In this document: in pieces, positions 24,891-34,361 of the stretch
How positions within the stretch are numbered: position 1 is the stretch's first letter
How the letters are laid out: every line of letters starts with the position of its first letter
Origin: an uncultured Muribaculaceae bacterium
GTDB lineage: Bacteria > Bacteroidota > Bacteroidia > Bacteroidales > Muribaculaceae
Assembly: GCA_947381945.1 (NCBI GenBank)
Contig: CANCXM010000001.1
Location: 1-64,000, forward strand
Length of the DNA stretch: 64,000 nt
Reading direction: 5' to 3'
The notes under the pieces: model-generated
The model's input: the letters and a program-made list of their open reading frames with translations, nothing else
What the model was told of the DNA's origin: nothing
The model's database searches: none
Program-made: the position numbers and the translations under genes

Positions 24891-26996
24891 ATGAAACATA
24901 ATAACCATTTGAATGAAGCTGCCGATTGCTCGTCGGAAGATATAAGAATAGATAGGGCTGACAGTGCCGGTAAATGTGACTGCGGGCATGACAATGACGG
25001 ATGTTGTGATTCCGCCGGTAAATGCAGTGAGGCATCCGGAAAGCATGATGACTGTCATGACCATGGCGGTTCATCGTGCTGCTGTGGTGGTCATTGCCAC
25101 TCGGGTTCAGGAAAATCATCACAATTCGCATTGCCGGCTGTCTCGTTCGTGCTTCTGATTGCCGGAATAGTGTTGAATCACTTGCAGGCGCCCTGGTTCA
25201 CGCAGCCGGTGGTCAATCTGCTTTGGTTTGTCATTGCCTTCCTCCCTGTAGGATTGCCTGTGATTAAAGAGGGTTGGGAAGCCGCGTTGCGGAAGGATGT
25301 ATTCAGCGAATTCACTTTGATGATTGTAGCAAGCATCGGTGCGTTCTGCATCGGGGAGTATCCTGAAGCCGTGGCCGTGATGCTCTTCTACACTGTCGGA
25401 GAGATGTTGCAACACAAGGCTGTCGACCGTGCCACACGCAATATTGAGAAACTCCTCGACGTGCGTCCCGAACGTGCCTCGGTGTTGCAACCAGATGGTT
25501 CTTCGGTTGAAATGTCGCCAAAGGAAGTGGCTATAGGTGAGACAATTGAAGTCAAACCCGGCGAACGCGTCCCGCTTGACGGAGAACTTCTTGATGGTGA
25601 AGCAATGTTTGATACCTCTGCATTGACCGGAGAGAGTATGCCACGGACAATAGTCCGAGGTGGGGAAGTCCTTGCAGGCATGATAGCCTCAGGCACTCCC
25701 GTAAAGGTTAAAGTCAACCGGCCTTACGGAGAGAGTGCCCTTTCGCGCATTCTTGCTCTTGTCAAGGACGCGTCATCGCGCAAGGCTCCGACTGAAATGT
25801 TTATCCGTCGTTTCGCCCGCGTCTACACTCCGATTGTCATGCTGCTTGCGGTTATCATCGTGGCTGTTCCGGCCATTGTCGGTGCGTTCTCGCCATCGTT
25901 CCACTATGTGTTCTCCGATTGGCTTTACCGTGGACTTGTGTTTCTTGTCATCTCATGTCCCTGTGCGCTCGTGGTCAGTGTGCCCCTCGGTTATTTCGCC
26001 GGAATTGGTGCTGCATCCCGTGCAGGCATCCTCTTCAAGGGTGGCAACTATCTTGATGCACTCACTTCCGTTGATACCGTAGCATTTGACAAAACCGGCA
26101 CTCTTACCACCGGACGTTTCGATGTCACCGGTATTGAACTCTCCGGTCTGACGGAAAGAGAGCTGCTTGACATTGTGCTTTCAGTTGAGAGCCGAAGCAC
26201 CCATCCGATTGCAAAAGCAGTTGTTGCGTATGCCCAAGGTCATGGTGCGGAGATGGTCAAAGTGACCTCCATGAAAGAGATTTCCGGCAGAGGTGTCGAG
26301 GCGGTCATTGACGGCAAGGACATTCTTGTGGGTAATCTCCGGTTATTGCAGGACAGGGGTATCGGATTCCCTGACAATCTGGCAGCCACTTCCGCCACTC
26401 TCGTTGTCTGCGCCGTCAACAATAAATATAGCGGAGCACTTTCCCTTGCCGATACCATAAAATCTGATTCCCCGGATGCCATAGAGCGACTGAAAGGACT
26501 CGGAATCAATGAGATTCATCTCTTGTCGGGCGACAAGAAAGAGGTTGTGGCCGACTATGCCGCCAAACTGGGCATCGACAAGGCTTCAGGCGGACTTCTC
26601 CCTGAGGATAAGGCCGGACGCATCGAGGCATTGATAAAGAACGAAGGAAGGAAAGTCGCCTTTGTTGGCGACGGCATGAACGATGCTCCCGTCCTCGCAC
26701 TGAGTGATGTCGGTATTGCCATGGGTGGCCTCGGTTCGGATGCTGCTGTCGAGAGTGCCGATGTTGTCATTCAGACTGACCAGCCTTCGAAGGTGGCCAC
26801 GGCAATTGTCATCGCACGGACTACACGCGCCGTGGTCCGCGAGAATATCATAGGAGCCATCGGTGTAAAAGTTATAGTTCTGCTTGCCGGTGCGCTTGGC
26901 TATGCATCCCTCTGGGGTGCGGTGTTTGCAGATGTGGGTGTGGCCCTGCTTGCAGTGCTCAATTCATTGCGTATTCTTTACAAGAATTTCAAATAG
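24891..26996 (+). CDS. zntA: Heavy-metal P1B-type ATPase, Zn/Cd exporter type
   Basis: A 701-residue metal-pumping ATPase. Instead of an HMA fold, the N-terminus is a cysteine/histidine-rich tail (CDCGHDNDGCCDSAGKCSEA, HDDCHDHGGSSCCCGGHCHS) likely to bind metal. The core shows the TGES actuator loop (LTGESMPRT), membrane metal site SCPCALVVSVPLGYFAG, phosphorylation site DKTGTLTTG, the HP motif in STHPIAKAV and the hinge GDGMNDAPVLALSDVG. The SCPCAL plus VVSVPLG context fits Zn/Cd/Pb pumps rather than copper. ATG 24891 is chosen because it follows the -7 box. It lies 15 bases before copA and is probably co-transcribed. Confidence 0.92.
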   Translation: MKHNNHLNEAADCSSEDIRIDRADSAGKCDCGHDNDGCCDSAGKCSEASGKHDDCHDHGGSSCCCGGHCHSGSGKSSQFALPAVSFVLLIAGIVLNHLQAPWFTQPVVNLLWFVIAFLPVGLPVIKEGWEAALRKDVFSEFTLMIVASIGAFCIGEYPEAVAVMLFYTVGEMLQHKAVDRATRNIEKLLDVRPERASVLQPDGSSVEMSPKEVAIGETIEVKPGERVPLDGELLDGEAMFDTSALTGESMPRTIVRGGEVLAGMIASGTPVKVKVNRPYGESALSRILALVKDASSRKAPTEMFIRRFARVYTPIVMLLAVIIVAVPAIVGAFSPSFHYVFSDWLYRGLVFLVISCPCALVVSVPLGYFAGIGAASRAGILFKGGNYLDALTSVDTVAFDKTGTLTTGRFDVTGIELSGLTERELLDIVLSVESRSTHPIAKAVVAYAQGHGAEMVKVTSMKEISGRGVEAVIDGKDILVGNLRLLQDRGIGFPDNLAATSATLVVCAVNNKYSGALSLADTIKSDSPDAIERLKGLGINEIHLLSGDKKEVVADYAAKLGIDKASGGLLPEDKAGRIEALIKNEGRKVAFVGDGMNDAPVLALSDVGIAMGGLGSDAAVESADVVIQTDQPSKVATAIVIARTTRAVVRENIIGAIGVKVIVLLAGALGYASLWGAVFADVGVALLAVLNSLRILYKNFK

Positions 26997-27011
26997 CTAC
27001 AGTCTGAATTT

Positions 27012-29555
27012 ATGGATAAAAATATAAAGAAGAATTTTCCCGTGACGGGGATGACGTGCGCCTCCTGCGCGGCAAGGGTTGAGAAAGTTCTCAATTCCTG
27101 TCCGGGAGTGAACGCCGCCGGGGTGAATTTCGCCACTTCCACTGTTAATGTGGATTATGATGGTGAATCATGCTCACCCGAGGTGCTGCAACAGATTGTC
27201 CGCGATGCCGGTTATGACCTTCTGCTTGATGAATCGGTGGATTCGCTTGATGCCGAACAGGCCCGTAAATACCGCGCGCTGAAGTCGAGGACCATCTGGG
27301 CTATCATATTGTCGCTGCCCGTAATGGTGATAGGTATGTTTTTCATGAACATGCCCTACGCCAACCTCATAATGTTTCTGTTTTCCACCCCTGTGGTCTT
27401 CTGGCTTGGCCGACAGTTTTTCATCGGTGCGTGGAAGCAACTCCGCCATCGCTCGGCGAACATGGATACGCTCGTGGCTCTGAGTACGGGTATCGCATGG
27501 TTGTTCAGTGTGGCAAACATGCTTTTTCCCGACTACTGGATGTCGAAAGGCATTCATCCCCATGTCTATTTCGAGGCTTCCGCCGTCATCATTGCCTTTA
27601 TTCTCCTTGGCCGTACTCTCGAAAGTAAGGCTAAGGGCAACACTTCGTCGGCTATAAAGAAACTGATGGGCTTGCAGCCGAAAACAGTAATGATACTCCT
27701 GCCCGATGGTTCGACGACTGTCTATCCGATTGACCGTATCCGAATCGGCGACACTGTGGTGGTGCGTCCGGGCGAAAGGATTGCCGTCGATGGTCTGGTG
27801 ACAGATGGCAGTTCTTTTGTAGATGAGTCGATGCTAAGCGGTGAGCCTATTCCCGTTGAAAAGCGTCCCGGAGAGAAGGTATATGCAGGAACCATCAACG
27901 GTACAGGCTCTTTCCACTATAAGGCTGAGAAGGTTGGGGGCGATACGCTGCTTGCCAAAATCATCCGCATGGTGCAGGATGCCCAGGGCAGCAAGGCTCC
28001 CGTCCAGCAACTTGTCGACAAGGTTGCCGCTATCTTTGTCCCGGTCATTATGTCTATTGCTCTTCTTTCGTTTGTCGTCTGGATGATTGCCGACAGCAAC
28101 GGAGGATTTTCCCATGGACTTTTAGCTGCGGTGACGGTGCTCATCATTGCCTGTCCGTGCGCTCTCGGACTTGCAACCCCGACAGCCATAATGGTCGGGA
28201 TAGGGAAGGGTGCCGAGCTTGGAATTCTCATAAAGGACGCCGAGGCGCTGGAAACCGCTCCGAAGATTGATGCTGTGGTGCTCGACAAGACAGGAACCGT
28301 GACAGCCGGTCGGCCTGTGGTCGAGAATGTGGTCCGTGTAAGGACGCTTCCGGAAGCCGATGCCATACTCTCGGCATTGGAGCAACGGTCGGAACATCCT
28401 TTGGCGCAGGCCATAGTCTCACGCTTTAAGGATGTGCAGATTGGCAATGTAGTGCTTTCTGATTTCGAAAGTGTGACCGGCCGTGGTGTCAGGGCTGATG
28501 TTGATGGAGTGACTTATTATGCCGGAAACCGTCGCTTCATGGAGGAAAACGGAGTGGAGATTTCCCCCGTGGTCAGTGAGCGGGAGGAGAAACTGACAGC
28601 CGATGCCAATTCCGTCGTATGGTTTGCCGATGCGGATGGCGTGATTTCCTTGATTGGTATTTCCGATCCGATAAAACCGACTTCTGCCCGGGCTGTCGCC
28701 GAACTGGAGAAGATGGGTATTGAAGTCTATATGCTCACAGGCGACAACCGCTCTACAGCCGGGGCGGTGGCGAGGAAAGCCGGAATCCGTCACTGCATAG
28801 CCGAGGTGTTGCCTCAGGATAAGTCCGCTTTTGTCGAGAAACTTCGGAAAGAGGGGCGCAAGGTGGCGATGGTCGGCGACGGTATCAACGACAGTGCAGC
28901 CCTTGCAGTGGCTGACCTGAGCATCGCAATGGGCACCGGCAGCGACATTGCCATTGATGTGGCCAAGATGACAATAATCTCCGCTGAATTGACAAAGATA
29001 CCGCTTGCTATACGGCTTTCGCGGGCCACGGTGAGGACAATCCGTCAGAATCTTTTTTGGGCTTTCATATATAATGTCATCGGTGTGCCGGTTGCAGCGG
29101 GTGTGCTCTATCCGTTCTGCGGTTTCCTGCTGAATCCGATGATTGCAGGTGCGGCTATGGCGTTCAGCAGTGTCAGTGTTGTCACCAACAGTCTGTTGCT
29201 GAAACGCAAGAGTTTCGCTGACGGAACAGATGCTGTGAATGGACAGTCGGTTCTCACGAAAAATGAATCCGACGTGAATATCTCAGATGAAAAAATATCA
29301 CCGGTGGACACAAAACCGGTTGAAGAACCAACAACTATAAAAACAAACGCAACTATGAAACAGGAATTTAAAATTGAAGGCATGGCCTGCACACATTGTT
29401 CGGGCCGAGTAGATGCAGCCATTCGTGCTCTCCCCGGAGTGACGGCTGTAAATGTCGATCTCGCATCTGGAACGGCAGTGGTTGAGGGCGATGTCGCGCC
29501 GGAAACTGTAATCGAAACAGTGACCGCCGCAGGCTATCCCACCCAAAAGAAGTAA
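27012..29555 (+). CDS. copA: Copper P1B-type ATPase with a C-terminal HMA domain
   Basis: An 847-residue copper exporter. An N-terminal HMA domain carries [17 protein letters not shown]; the pump core has [14 protein letters not shown], the copper site [38 protein letters not shown] and [16 protein letters not shown]. Unusually, after the last membrane helices and an acidic linker (residues about 735-780) a second HMA domain follows, starting [20 protein letters not shown] at residue 782, like a CopZ chaperone fused to the C-terminus. The internal ATG at 29355 has an A-rich context typical of Bacteroidetes starts, so a free chaperone might also be made. Regulation is probably shared with the upstream Fur-family site. 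Confidence 0.94.
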   Translation: MDKNIKKNFPVTGMTCASCAARVEKVLNSCPGVNAAGVNFATSTVNVDYDGESCSPEVLQQIVRDAGYDLLLDESVDSLDAEQARKYRALKSRTIWAIILSLPVMVIGMFFMNMPYANLIMFLFSTPVVFWLGRQFFIGAWKQLRHRSANMDTLVALSTGIAWLFSVANMLFPDYWMSKGIHPHVYFEASAVIIAFILLGRTLESKAKGNTSSAIKKLMGLQPKTVMILLPDGSTTVYPIDRIRIGDTVVVRPGERIAVDGLVTDGSSFVDESMLSGEPIPVEKRPGEKVYAGTINGTGSFHYKAEKVGGDTLLAKIIRMVQDAQGSKAPVQQLVDKVAAIFVPVIMSIALLSFVVWMIADSNGGFSHGLLAAVTVLIIACPCALGLATPTAIMVGIGKGAELGILIKDAEALETAPKIDAVVLDKTGTVTAGRPVVENVVRVRTLPEADAILSALEQRSEHPLAQAIVSRFKDVQIGNVVLSDFESVTGRGVRADVDGVTYYAGNRRFMEENGVEISPVVSEREEKLTADANSVVWFADADGVISLIGISDPIKPTSARAVAELEKMGIEVYMLTGDNRSTAGAVARKAGIRHCIAEVLPQDKSAFVEKLRKEGRKVAMVGDGINDSAALAVADLSIAMGTGSDIAIDVAKMTIISAELTKIPLAIRLSRATVRTIRQNLFWAFIYNVIGVPVAAGVLYPFCGFLLNPMIAGAAMAFSSVSVVTNSLLLKRKSFADGTDAVNGQSVLTKNESDVNISDEKISPVDTKPVEEPTTIKTNATMKQEFKIEGMACTHCSGRVDAAIRALPGVTAVNVDLASGTAVVEGDVAPETVIETVTAAGYPTQKK

Positions 29556-29650
29556 ATACACCCCTAATATCCTTCAGATACAAAATGCTCTATTGCGCTG
29601 GAGGAAGGGTACATAAAGACAGAAGGTCAGAAGAAACAAAAGATTTTTGA

Positions 29651-29671
29651 CCTATATGTCAGATTTTTTCG
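29651..29671. repeat. 21-base repeat, left copy (pairs with 35585-35605)
   Basis: Starts CCTATATGTCAG and ends TTTTTTCG; 20 of 21 bases match the copy at 35585. The two copies bracket the AT-rich island holding the RhuM remnants and the GTPase operon. They could mark insertion boundaries or simply be a common intergenic word. Confidence 0.5.
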
Positions 29672-29696
29672 GAATCGATTTATTAGCTATAAATTT

Positions 29697-29743
29697 AGAA
29701 GTGGTTTATCGCAATCTTTAACAGCGATAAACCACTTCTTTTT
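29697..29743 (+). terminator. Strong terminator downstream of copA
   Basis: A perfect 16-bp stem, AGAAGTGGTTTATCGC (29697-29712) with GCGATAAACCACTTCT (29724-29739), loop of 11, followed by TTTTCC. The last codons of the RhuM remnant on the other strand lie inside it. Confidence 0.85.
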
Positions 29744-30001
29744 CCTTTAACACCTTATTGGCCCATTGACGGAACTGTGTGCCCCTAAAAGACTTCACCC
29801 TATATCCGACAGATATTATAACGTCAAGACTATAATATTTAGTCCTGTACCGTTTGCCGTCTGCGGCAGTTGTCAAGTAATACTTGACAACTGTATTGCG
29901 CTGTAACTCGCCTTCTTGAATATATTATTGATATGAAGGCTTATATTTTTATTTTGCTTAGTTGATTGAAACAAATCTACCATCTGAGCCTCATTAAGCC
30001 A
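29718..30001 (-). pseudogene. RhuM-family remnant, copy B (frameshifted)
   Basis: The minus strand encodes LNEAQMVDLFQS, ISLHINNIF in one frame, then, after loss of one base near 29935, QEGELQRNTVVKYYLTTAAD, DVIISVGYRVKSFRGTQFRQ and WANKVLKEKE in the next frame. This is the conserved N-terminal block of RhuM/virulence-type proteins, which are common beside toxin-antitoxin and restriction genes in Bacteroidales. The frameshift and absence of the rest of the protein mark it as dead. It abuts a second remnant upstream. Confidence 0.75.
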
Positions 30002-30218
30002 TAAACACCTTATTCGCCCACAGACGGAACAATATAGCATTAATACTGTTAACTTGGTAGCCAACAGATAGAATTATATCAGGATTATAAAATTTAGTTT
30101 GGTGATTTTTACCGTCTACAGCAGTATGTTCCAAAATGGAACATACTGAATCCACATCTGTCTTTCCTGATTTAAATATGTTGGATAAGTGTTTTGTCAA
30201 TAGTTCGGTAAAAACGAA
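29994..30218 (-). pseudogene. RhuM-family remnant, copy A (fragment)
   Basis: A 60- to 70-codon fragment with KHLSNIFKSGKTDVDSVCSI, then KFYNPDIILSVGYQVNSINA and FRLWANKVF, paralogous to copy B immediately downstream. It has no proper start codon (preceded in frame by FVFTELL and a stop) and ends right after WANKVF where copy B begins. The two were probably tandem or fused genes, now decayed. Confidence 0.65.
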
Positions 30219-30235
30219 CTATTGTTATTAAAGAA

Positions 30236-31432
30236 TTACCAATATTTACCAGCAATAATCTTACCGTCATACATTAACACTACATAATAATATTGAGAAG
30301 TGTCCAATGTCCGGTGAAAGTCAAGAGACTCTTCTCCTCCACCTTTATAAAAGGTTAAGGTGTGATTATTTGATAAGATCTCAGAATTGTTACTGTTGAC
30401 AGCTTTAAGAGTTATTGTTATATCTTTCTCCTCATCACAATAATACTTAAACTTGTATCGGCTTGAATTTACTTCACTTTCTGTTACAATGAATGGATAT
30501 GCGCTACAAATGTTCTCTAATTTATCATTCAGTTCAGACTTTTCTCTTCTAACTTGTTGCAGCGAATTTTCTAAATTTGAGATGGAATCTTTCAAATTGG
30601 AGATACGCTCATTTCTATTGTCAATTATCAAATTTTTTTCTTTAATGGTATCATTAGCTGCATCTAATTCATACTGTGTATTATTCAGATTTTCATATAG
30701 AAAATATATACCCATTCCACATGCAACAACTGTGAGAAATAGAAAAATAACATTCTTAAATTGTTTCTTTTGGCGTAAAATCTGTTTGTTGGTTTCCTTT
30801 AATTTCTCAACCTCCTTTGATAAGGATTCATTTTGTGCATTTAATTGTTTAAGTGTGTTTCTATAACTCGTAGAACGAATGGTGTCGTAGTTTTCTTGCT
30901 TAAGGATTACAGTGAATCCATAAGTATAAGATGATTTTACGATTTCACTATTATTATCGTTTTCATTGAAAAGTTTTTGAGATTTAATCGAGACAGTATA
31001 ATCTGCTTGAGGAATTTTTTTTACTATTTTAATTGATGATATTTCATTATGAAGATAATTAGCATATCCCATCACCTCCTCCTCTTCCTTCATAAGAGAA
31101 GATAAAGAAGTCACTATATCACCATTTTTCGAATAATTGATAATGACACCGCGCTCAGCAAGTTGTTCTATTTGCTTTTCAAATAATGGAAATAAAGGAC
31201 TAACTTGCGTAAAATAATATCCATTTATTGCAACTGCTAATCCAATATATCTTTTTATGTCTATTTTTCGAATATATACATAATACATCATACTCTCATC
31301 TCTATGAATTATCATCTGAGATGGGGCATTGCATTTAGAATATATTAATTTAAAAAGATTTGAAGAACTATCTTCGGGATATTGGGAGTAACCTTCCGAC
31401 AATTCTCCAAAAATATAGGTTGAGCAATTCAC
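30236..31432 (-). CDS. Coiled-coil membrane protein, last gene of the GTPase operon
   Basis: I do not recognise a named family with certainty. The 398-residue product has an N-terminal globular domain (1-180; NCSTYIFGELSEGYSQYPED, RYIGLAVAINGYYF), a coiled coil at 192-225, one membrane helix at about 227-246 (NVIFLFLTVVACGMGIYFLY), a second coiled coil at 250-306, and a C-terminal beta domain (ITITLKAVNSNNSEILSN, QYYYVVLMYDGKIIAGKYW). This mirrors the 498-residue protein of the same operon, suggesting diverged paralogues. The large cytoplasmic head with an opening like Y-x-x-G-x-x-x-G recalls GTPase-associated GAP1-N-type domains, which is only a hypothesis. It lies 4 bases after the retropepsin gene. 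Confidence 0.82.
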   Translation of the reverse strand: MNCSTYIFGELSEGYSQYPEDSSSNLFKLIYSKCNAPSQMIIHRDESMMYYVYIRKIDIKRYIGLAVAINGYYFTQVSPLFPLFEKQIEQLAERGVIINYSKNGDIVTSLSSLMKEEEEVMGYANYLHNEISSIKIVKKIPQADYTVSIKSQKLFNENDNNSEIVKSSYTYGFTVILKQENYDTIRSTSYRNTLKQLNAQNESLSKEVEKLKETNKQILRQKKQFKNVIFLFLTVVACGMGIYFLYENLNNTQYELDAANDTIKEKNLIIDNRNERISNLKDSISNLENSLQQVRREKSELNDKLENICSAYPFIVTESEVNSSRYKFKYYCDEEKDITITLKAVNSNNSEILSNNHTLTFYKGGGEESLDFHRTLDTSQYYYVVLMYDGKIIAGKYW

Positions 31433-31436
31433 TGTT

Positions 31437-31943
31437 TTATTTCTTATTAAAGTTTATTGTCTTTGCTATATTATCAACTTCAACAGATGCCAGTTCATCA
31501 AGAACCGCATTACCAAGTAATATTGGTGCGACCTGATTCAGAGCAACGCTTGCAGTTTTATTCTCAAGAACGATACCATCTTCACCTCCTATTTCTATAC
31601 GCTTTATGTTGATGGTACCATTCTCTACGATAGAGCCATCGGCAATTGTAGCATACGAGGCATCTAAAATATCGCTCCCATCAAGTTTGCCATTCTTTGC
31701 AAGAGTTTGGACTTCATTTAATGAAAGATGAATACCGGAACACCCAGTATCATATATCATATTCATTGTTATTCCGTTCAATTTGACCGGTATGGTTTTT
31801 ACACCACCTATTTCCTCATAAGGAATAGAAATGGCCTCTGATGTTTGCTCATCAAGGTTATAGGGTGGTTTGTTTGACTTCTTATCACATGACGCGAATA
31901 ATATAATAGACAAACTTAAAAATATTAAATGATATTTTGCCAT
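31437..31943 (-). CDS. Retropepsin-like aspartic protease lipoprotein
   Basis: A 168-residue lipoprotein (lipobox SIILFASC, Cys 19) with a single retropepsin-type domain of clan AA. The catalytic signature is MNMIYDTGCSGIHLSLNEV (DTG at 65-67, with Cys inserted before Ser); the flap-like strand is SYATIADGSIVENGTINIKR, and the second conserved element is APILLGNAVLDEL. Single-domain members work as dimers. Anchored on the outer face of a membrane, it could cleave the extracytoplasmic domains of the two coiled-coil membrane proteins encoded on either side; that substrate assignment is inference. Gaps to both neighbours are under 5 bases. Confidence 0.85.
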   Translation of the reverse strand: MAKYHLIFLSLSIILFASCDKKSNKPPYNLDEQTSEAISIPYEEIGGVKTIPVKLNGITMNMIYDTGCSGIHLSLNEVQTLAKNGKLDGSDILDASYATIADGSIVENGTINIKRIEIGGEDGIVLENKTASVALNQVAPILLGNAVLDELASVEVDNIAKTINFNKK

Positions 31944-31944
31944 T

Positions 31945-33441
31945 TTATTTAATCACTTTTAGGGTTCGATTCAATACAACTCTCCCATCAACAACATAAT
32001 CAACTCGAACATTTGTTCCAGTGGCTGTTTCAGTAGGTAATATAAACTTATTATCTTTGTTAATTGGTTGGTCACGGCTATCTATCCATACCAACCATTG
32101 TCCTCGCGGAACATTTGCTGCAGTAAAATCCTTCTTTTGCACTTTCAGAGTATAATTCCTACTGTTTACGATTGTGTCACCTCCTCCAACAATATTTATA
32201 AGACAGGAATCCCAAGAGTCATGATTATTCGTGTTAGTACCTGATTCTGCATTTGCATCGAGGGGAGTCGAAGCACTATTTGCTTCAGTGGCTTCATTAT
32301 CAGATTTTGGTGTAACAACTGCATCCGAAGGTTCTGTCAATCTTCCATTGGAATTGATATTAGCAAAATTCGGTTTCAGGGCTACAAAATATAGAATAAC
32401 AAGACAAAGAGCAATAATAATAGCAAGTAATATACTATTAAGCCTTGAAGTCCGTATTGTCTTTGAATATTTCGCATGAGATTTTTTTGAAGATTCCATA
32501 TATTCATCAAAATCCTTCTTAGCGTTCTCAGGAAATCGACCCGCCAGAAGGCGGGTAAGCTTCTGAAACGGTTTATCCATGAGATCTATTGAAGACCTTG
32601 CATCTTCAATTTTAGTTTTAAGCTCATCTCGTTCCTGATATGTAGCTTTTAAATCAGATTTAAGCTGATTAATTATAGAAGAATATTTCTTTTCCGATGC
32701 AGAAGCGGAAGTATGAAGTTGCTTGGTAAGGCTTTGATTTTCTTTTAACAACAATGAATTCTCAGATTGCAATTGAGAATTGGAAGATTCAAGGGACTTC
32801 TTTTGTGAGATTACAGAATTGAGCTGCTTGGAAATCGTTTGATTTACTATGGATGCAGGTTCGAGGTTTGGTAATACTACAATTGATTGTTTTTTGAAAT
32901 AATCAAAAAACAAAGGGCTATCAACTTCAATGAGGCTATACTGCTTTTTTTCCTTGTTGAATGTGTCAGGCACATTTCCTAGAGGTGAAATAAAGGGGGC
33001 GATTAATTCTGCGATGTTTTTGACAAAGATTGCATGAATCTTATCGACAGTAGCACTATTCCCTGAACGAGATGACTCAAAATCTGAAACAAGGAATATT
33101 TCTTTATTTTGTTTCTGTGCTATAAGACTACCAACACAAACCTTACTATAAACTGTCTCAAAAATTTGATACAGTTTATATACATTAGTACAGAAAGACC
33201 TTGGGAAACAGACTGTCATGGCGAAGAATGATCCGGGTCTTCCATTGGAATCATATACCTCTTGTTGGCGAATATATGTGTAATAAGAATCTCCCATGCA
33301 TATATCTATCTGCATAGCGGCTTTATCCGCAATATTTGAATCATGATTATAAAAAGTATCGATATAATCGTGATTCTTATCGCTACCCCAAATTTGGTGC
33401 CCTTTTGGAGTGCCATGTAAGTATAAATCAAATGTACTCAT
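31945..33441 (-). CDS. Coiled-coil membrane protein, third gene of the GTPase operon
   Basis: A 498-residue protein of no family I can name with confidence. Residues 1-185 form a globular domain (MSTFDLYLHGTPKGHQIWG, then FFAMTVCFPRSFCTNVYKLY); 198-290 is a long coiled coil rich in S, Q, K and E; 334-356 is a membrane helix (NSILLAIIIALCLVILYFVA); then an acidic S/T/N-rich linker to about 410 and a C-terminal beta domain (VVNSRNYTL-like strands, PRGQWLVWIDSRDQPINKD). The order head, coiled coil, helix, beta domain repeats in the 398-residue protein. The N-terminus resembles the G-x-x-x-GH opening of GAP1-N domains of GTPase-associated conflict systems; this needs profile searching. Confidence 0.82.
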   Translation of the reverse strand: MSTFDLYLHGTPKGHQIWGSDKNHDYIDTFYNHDSNIADKAAMQIDICMGDSYYTYIRQQEVYDSNGRPGSFFAMTVCFPRSFCTNVYKLYQIFETVYSKVCVGSLIAQKQNKEIFLVSDFESSRSGNSATVDKIHAIFVKNIAELIAPFISPLGNVPDTFNKEKKQYSLIEVDSPLFFDYFKKQSIVVLPNLEPASIVNQTISKQLNSVISQKKSLESSNSQLQSENSLLLKENQSLTKQLHTSASASEKKYSSIINQLKSDLKATYQERDELKTKIEDARSSIDLMDKPFQKLTRLLAGRFPENAKKDFDEYMESSKKSHAKYSKTIRTSRLNSILLAIIIALCLVILYFVALKPNFANINSNGRLTEPSDAVVTPKSDNEATEANSASTPLDANAESGTNTNNHDSWDSCLINIVGGGDTIVNSRNYTLKVQKKDFTAANVPRGQWLVWIDSRDQPINKDNKFILPTETATGTNVRVDYVVDGRVVLNRTLKVIK

Positions 33442-33442
33442 C

Positions 33443-34357
33443 TTATCCTTTTATACATTTCATGAGTTGATTCCAAAGAAGTTTTGGATACATCTCCTCG
33501 CTTTCATTGTATTTAGGCTTTCCTCCCACCTGCTTAGTATAATATCCTGTGCAGAAAGGAACAAACCGATAGTTATATCGACGCCATAGACTTGTTATAG
33601 GATTGGGGTTTTTGAATATCGATGAAAGACCTTCGTATTCGTCCTTCATTGCCTTTTCGGCAGAAGATACATGGAGTTTACCATCTTCAAATAGTTCTTC
33701 TTTCTGATCTACTTTGTTGTATAAAATTACAACACGGTCAGAGTTACGAAGAAGTTGATGCTTGCAGTTGCGGATACGACCTACATACGAATCCTTGACA
33801 GAAGCATGAACATTCCATTCTGCTTCTGTAATATATACCCATATTTTCCTGTTGGGTAGATTACGTATGATTTGAGTCAAGTATGGACGGAAATTTCTCG
33901 CGCTTATTTCTTCCGGTTTCTTCGGATTGAAATAATGTTCGCCGGGGGCCTCAAGTATTTGGCAGACAGTTGTTCCGTGATTAATTACCTTAACCATCAA
34001 AAACTCATTAAGTGCATTGCCGAGAAGTGCCTCTGTTGTATTGAGGTTTTTGTGAAATTTCGCACATCTTTCTTCATATGTATCATCAGCCTTGAATGTT
34101 TTATCTGCCTTTACGGTATAACCCAATTTACGCAGATAACGGGCCAAGCGTACGAGAGTCATAGACTTACCGCTTGTGGGGGGACCAAATAACATAACTA
34201 TTGGAGCTTTCTTATCTCCAATCTTAATGTCATCCTCGTCAATAACGGATGTTGTGTTGGAGTCCTCATTTACAGCATCATCGGATACTGTATCTATTGT
34301 GGGAATTGTTTCTTCTCCGATGTTGATATCATCAACATTTAAATCTATATCTTTCAT
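33443..34357 (-). CDS. TRAFAC-like GTPase
   Basis: A 304-residue soluble nucleotide-binding protein. A disordered acidic N-terminus (1-48) precedes the G domain: P-loop LFGPPTSGKSMTLVRL (G1, residues 58-65), a switch/G3 equivalent CQILEAPGEHYF at 133-144 where Glu replaces the usual Asp of D-x-x-G, and G4 VILYNKVDQKEE (NKVD 214-217). A conserved-looking block RPYLTQIIRNLPNRKIWVYI precedes G4. This fits the bacterial GTPase groups used in multi-gene conflict systems more than translation or division GTPases. It overlaps nothing but is 1 base from the next gene and 4 bases from the previous one, so it is co-transcribed with the membrane components. Confidence 0.85.
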   Translation of the reverse strand: MKDIDLNVDDINIGEETIPTIDTVSDDAVNEDSNTTSVIDEDDIKIGDKKAPIVMLFGPPTSGKSMTLVRLARYLRKLGYTVKADKTFKADDTYEERCAKFHKNLNTTEALLGNALNEFLMVKVINHGTTVCQILEAPGEHYFNPKKPEEISARNFRPYLTQIIRNLPNRKIWVYITEAEWNVHASVKDSYVGRIRNCKHQLLRNSDRVVILYNKVDQKEELFEDGKLHVSSAEKAMKDEYEGLSSIFKNPNPITSLWRRYNYRFVPFCTGYYTKQVGGKPKYNESEEMYPKLLWNQLMKCIKG

Positions 34358-34361
34358 AATT

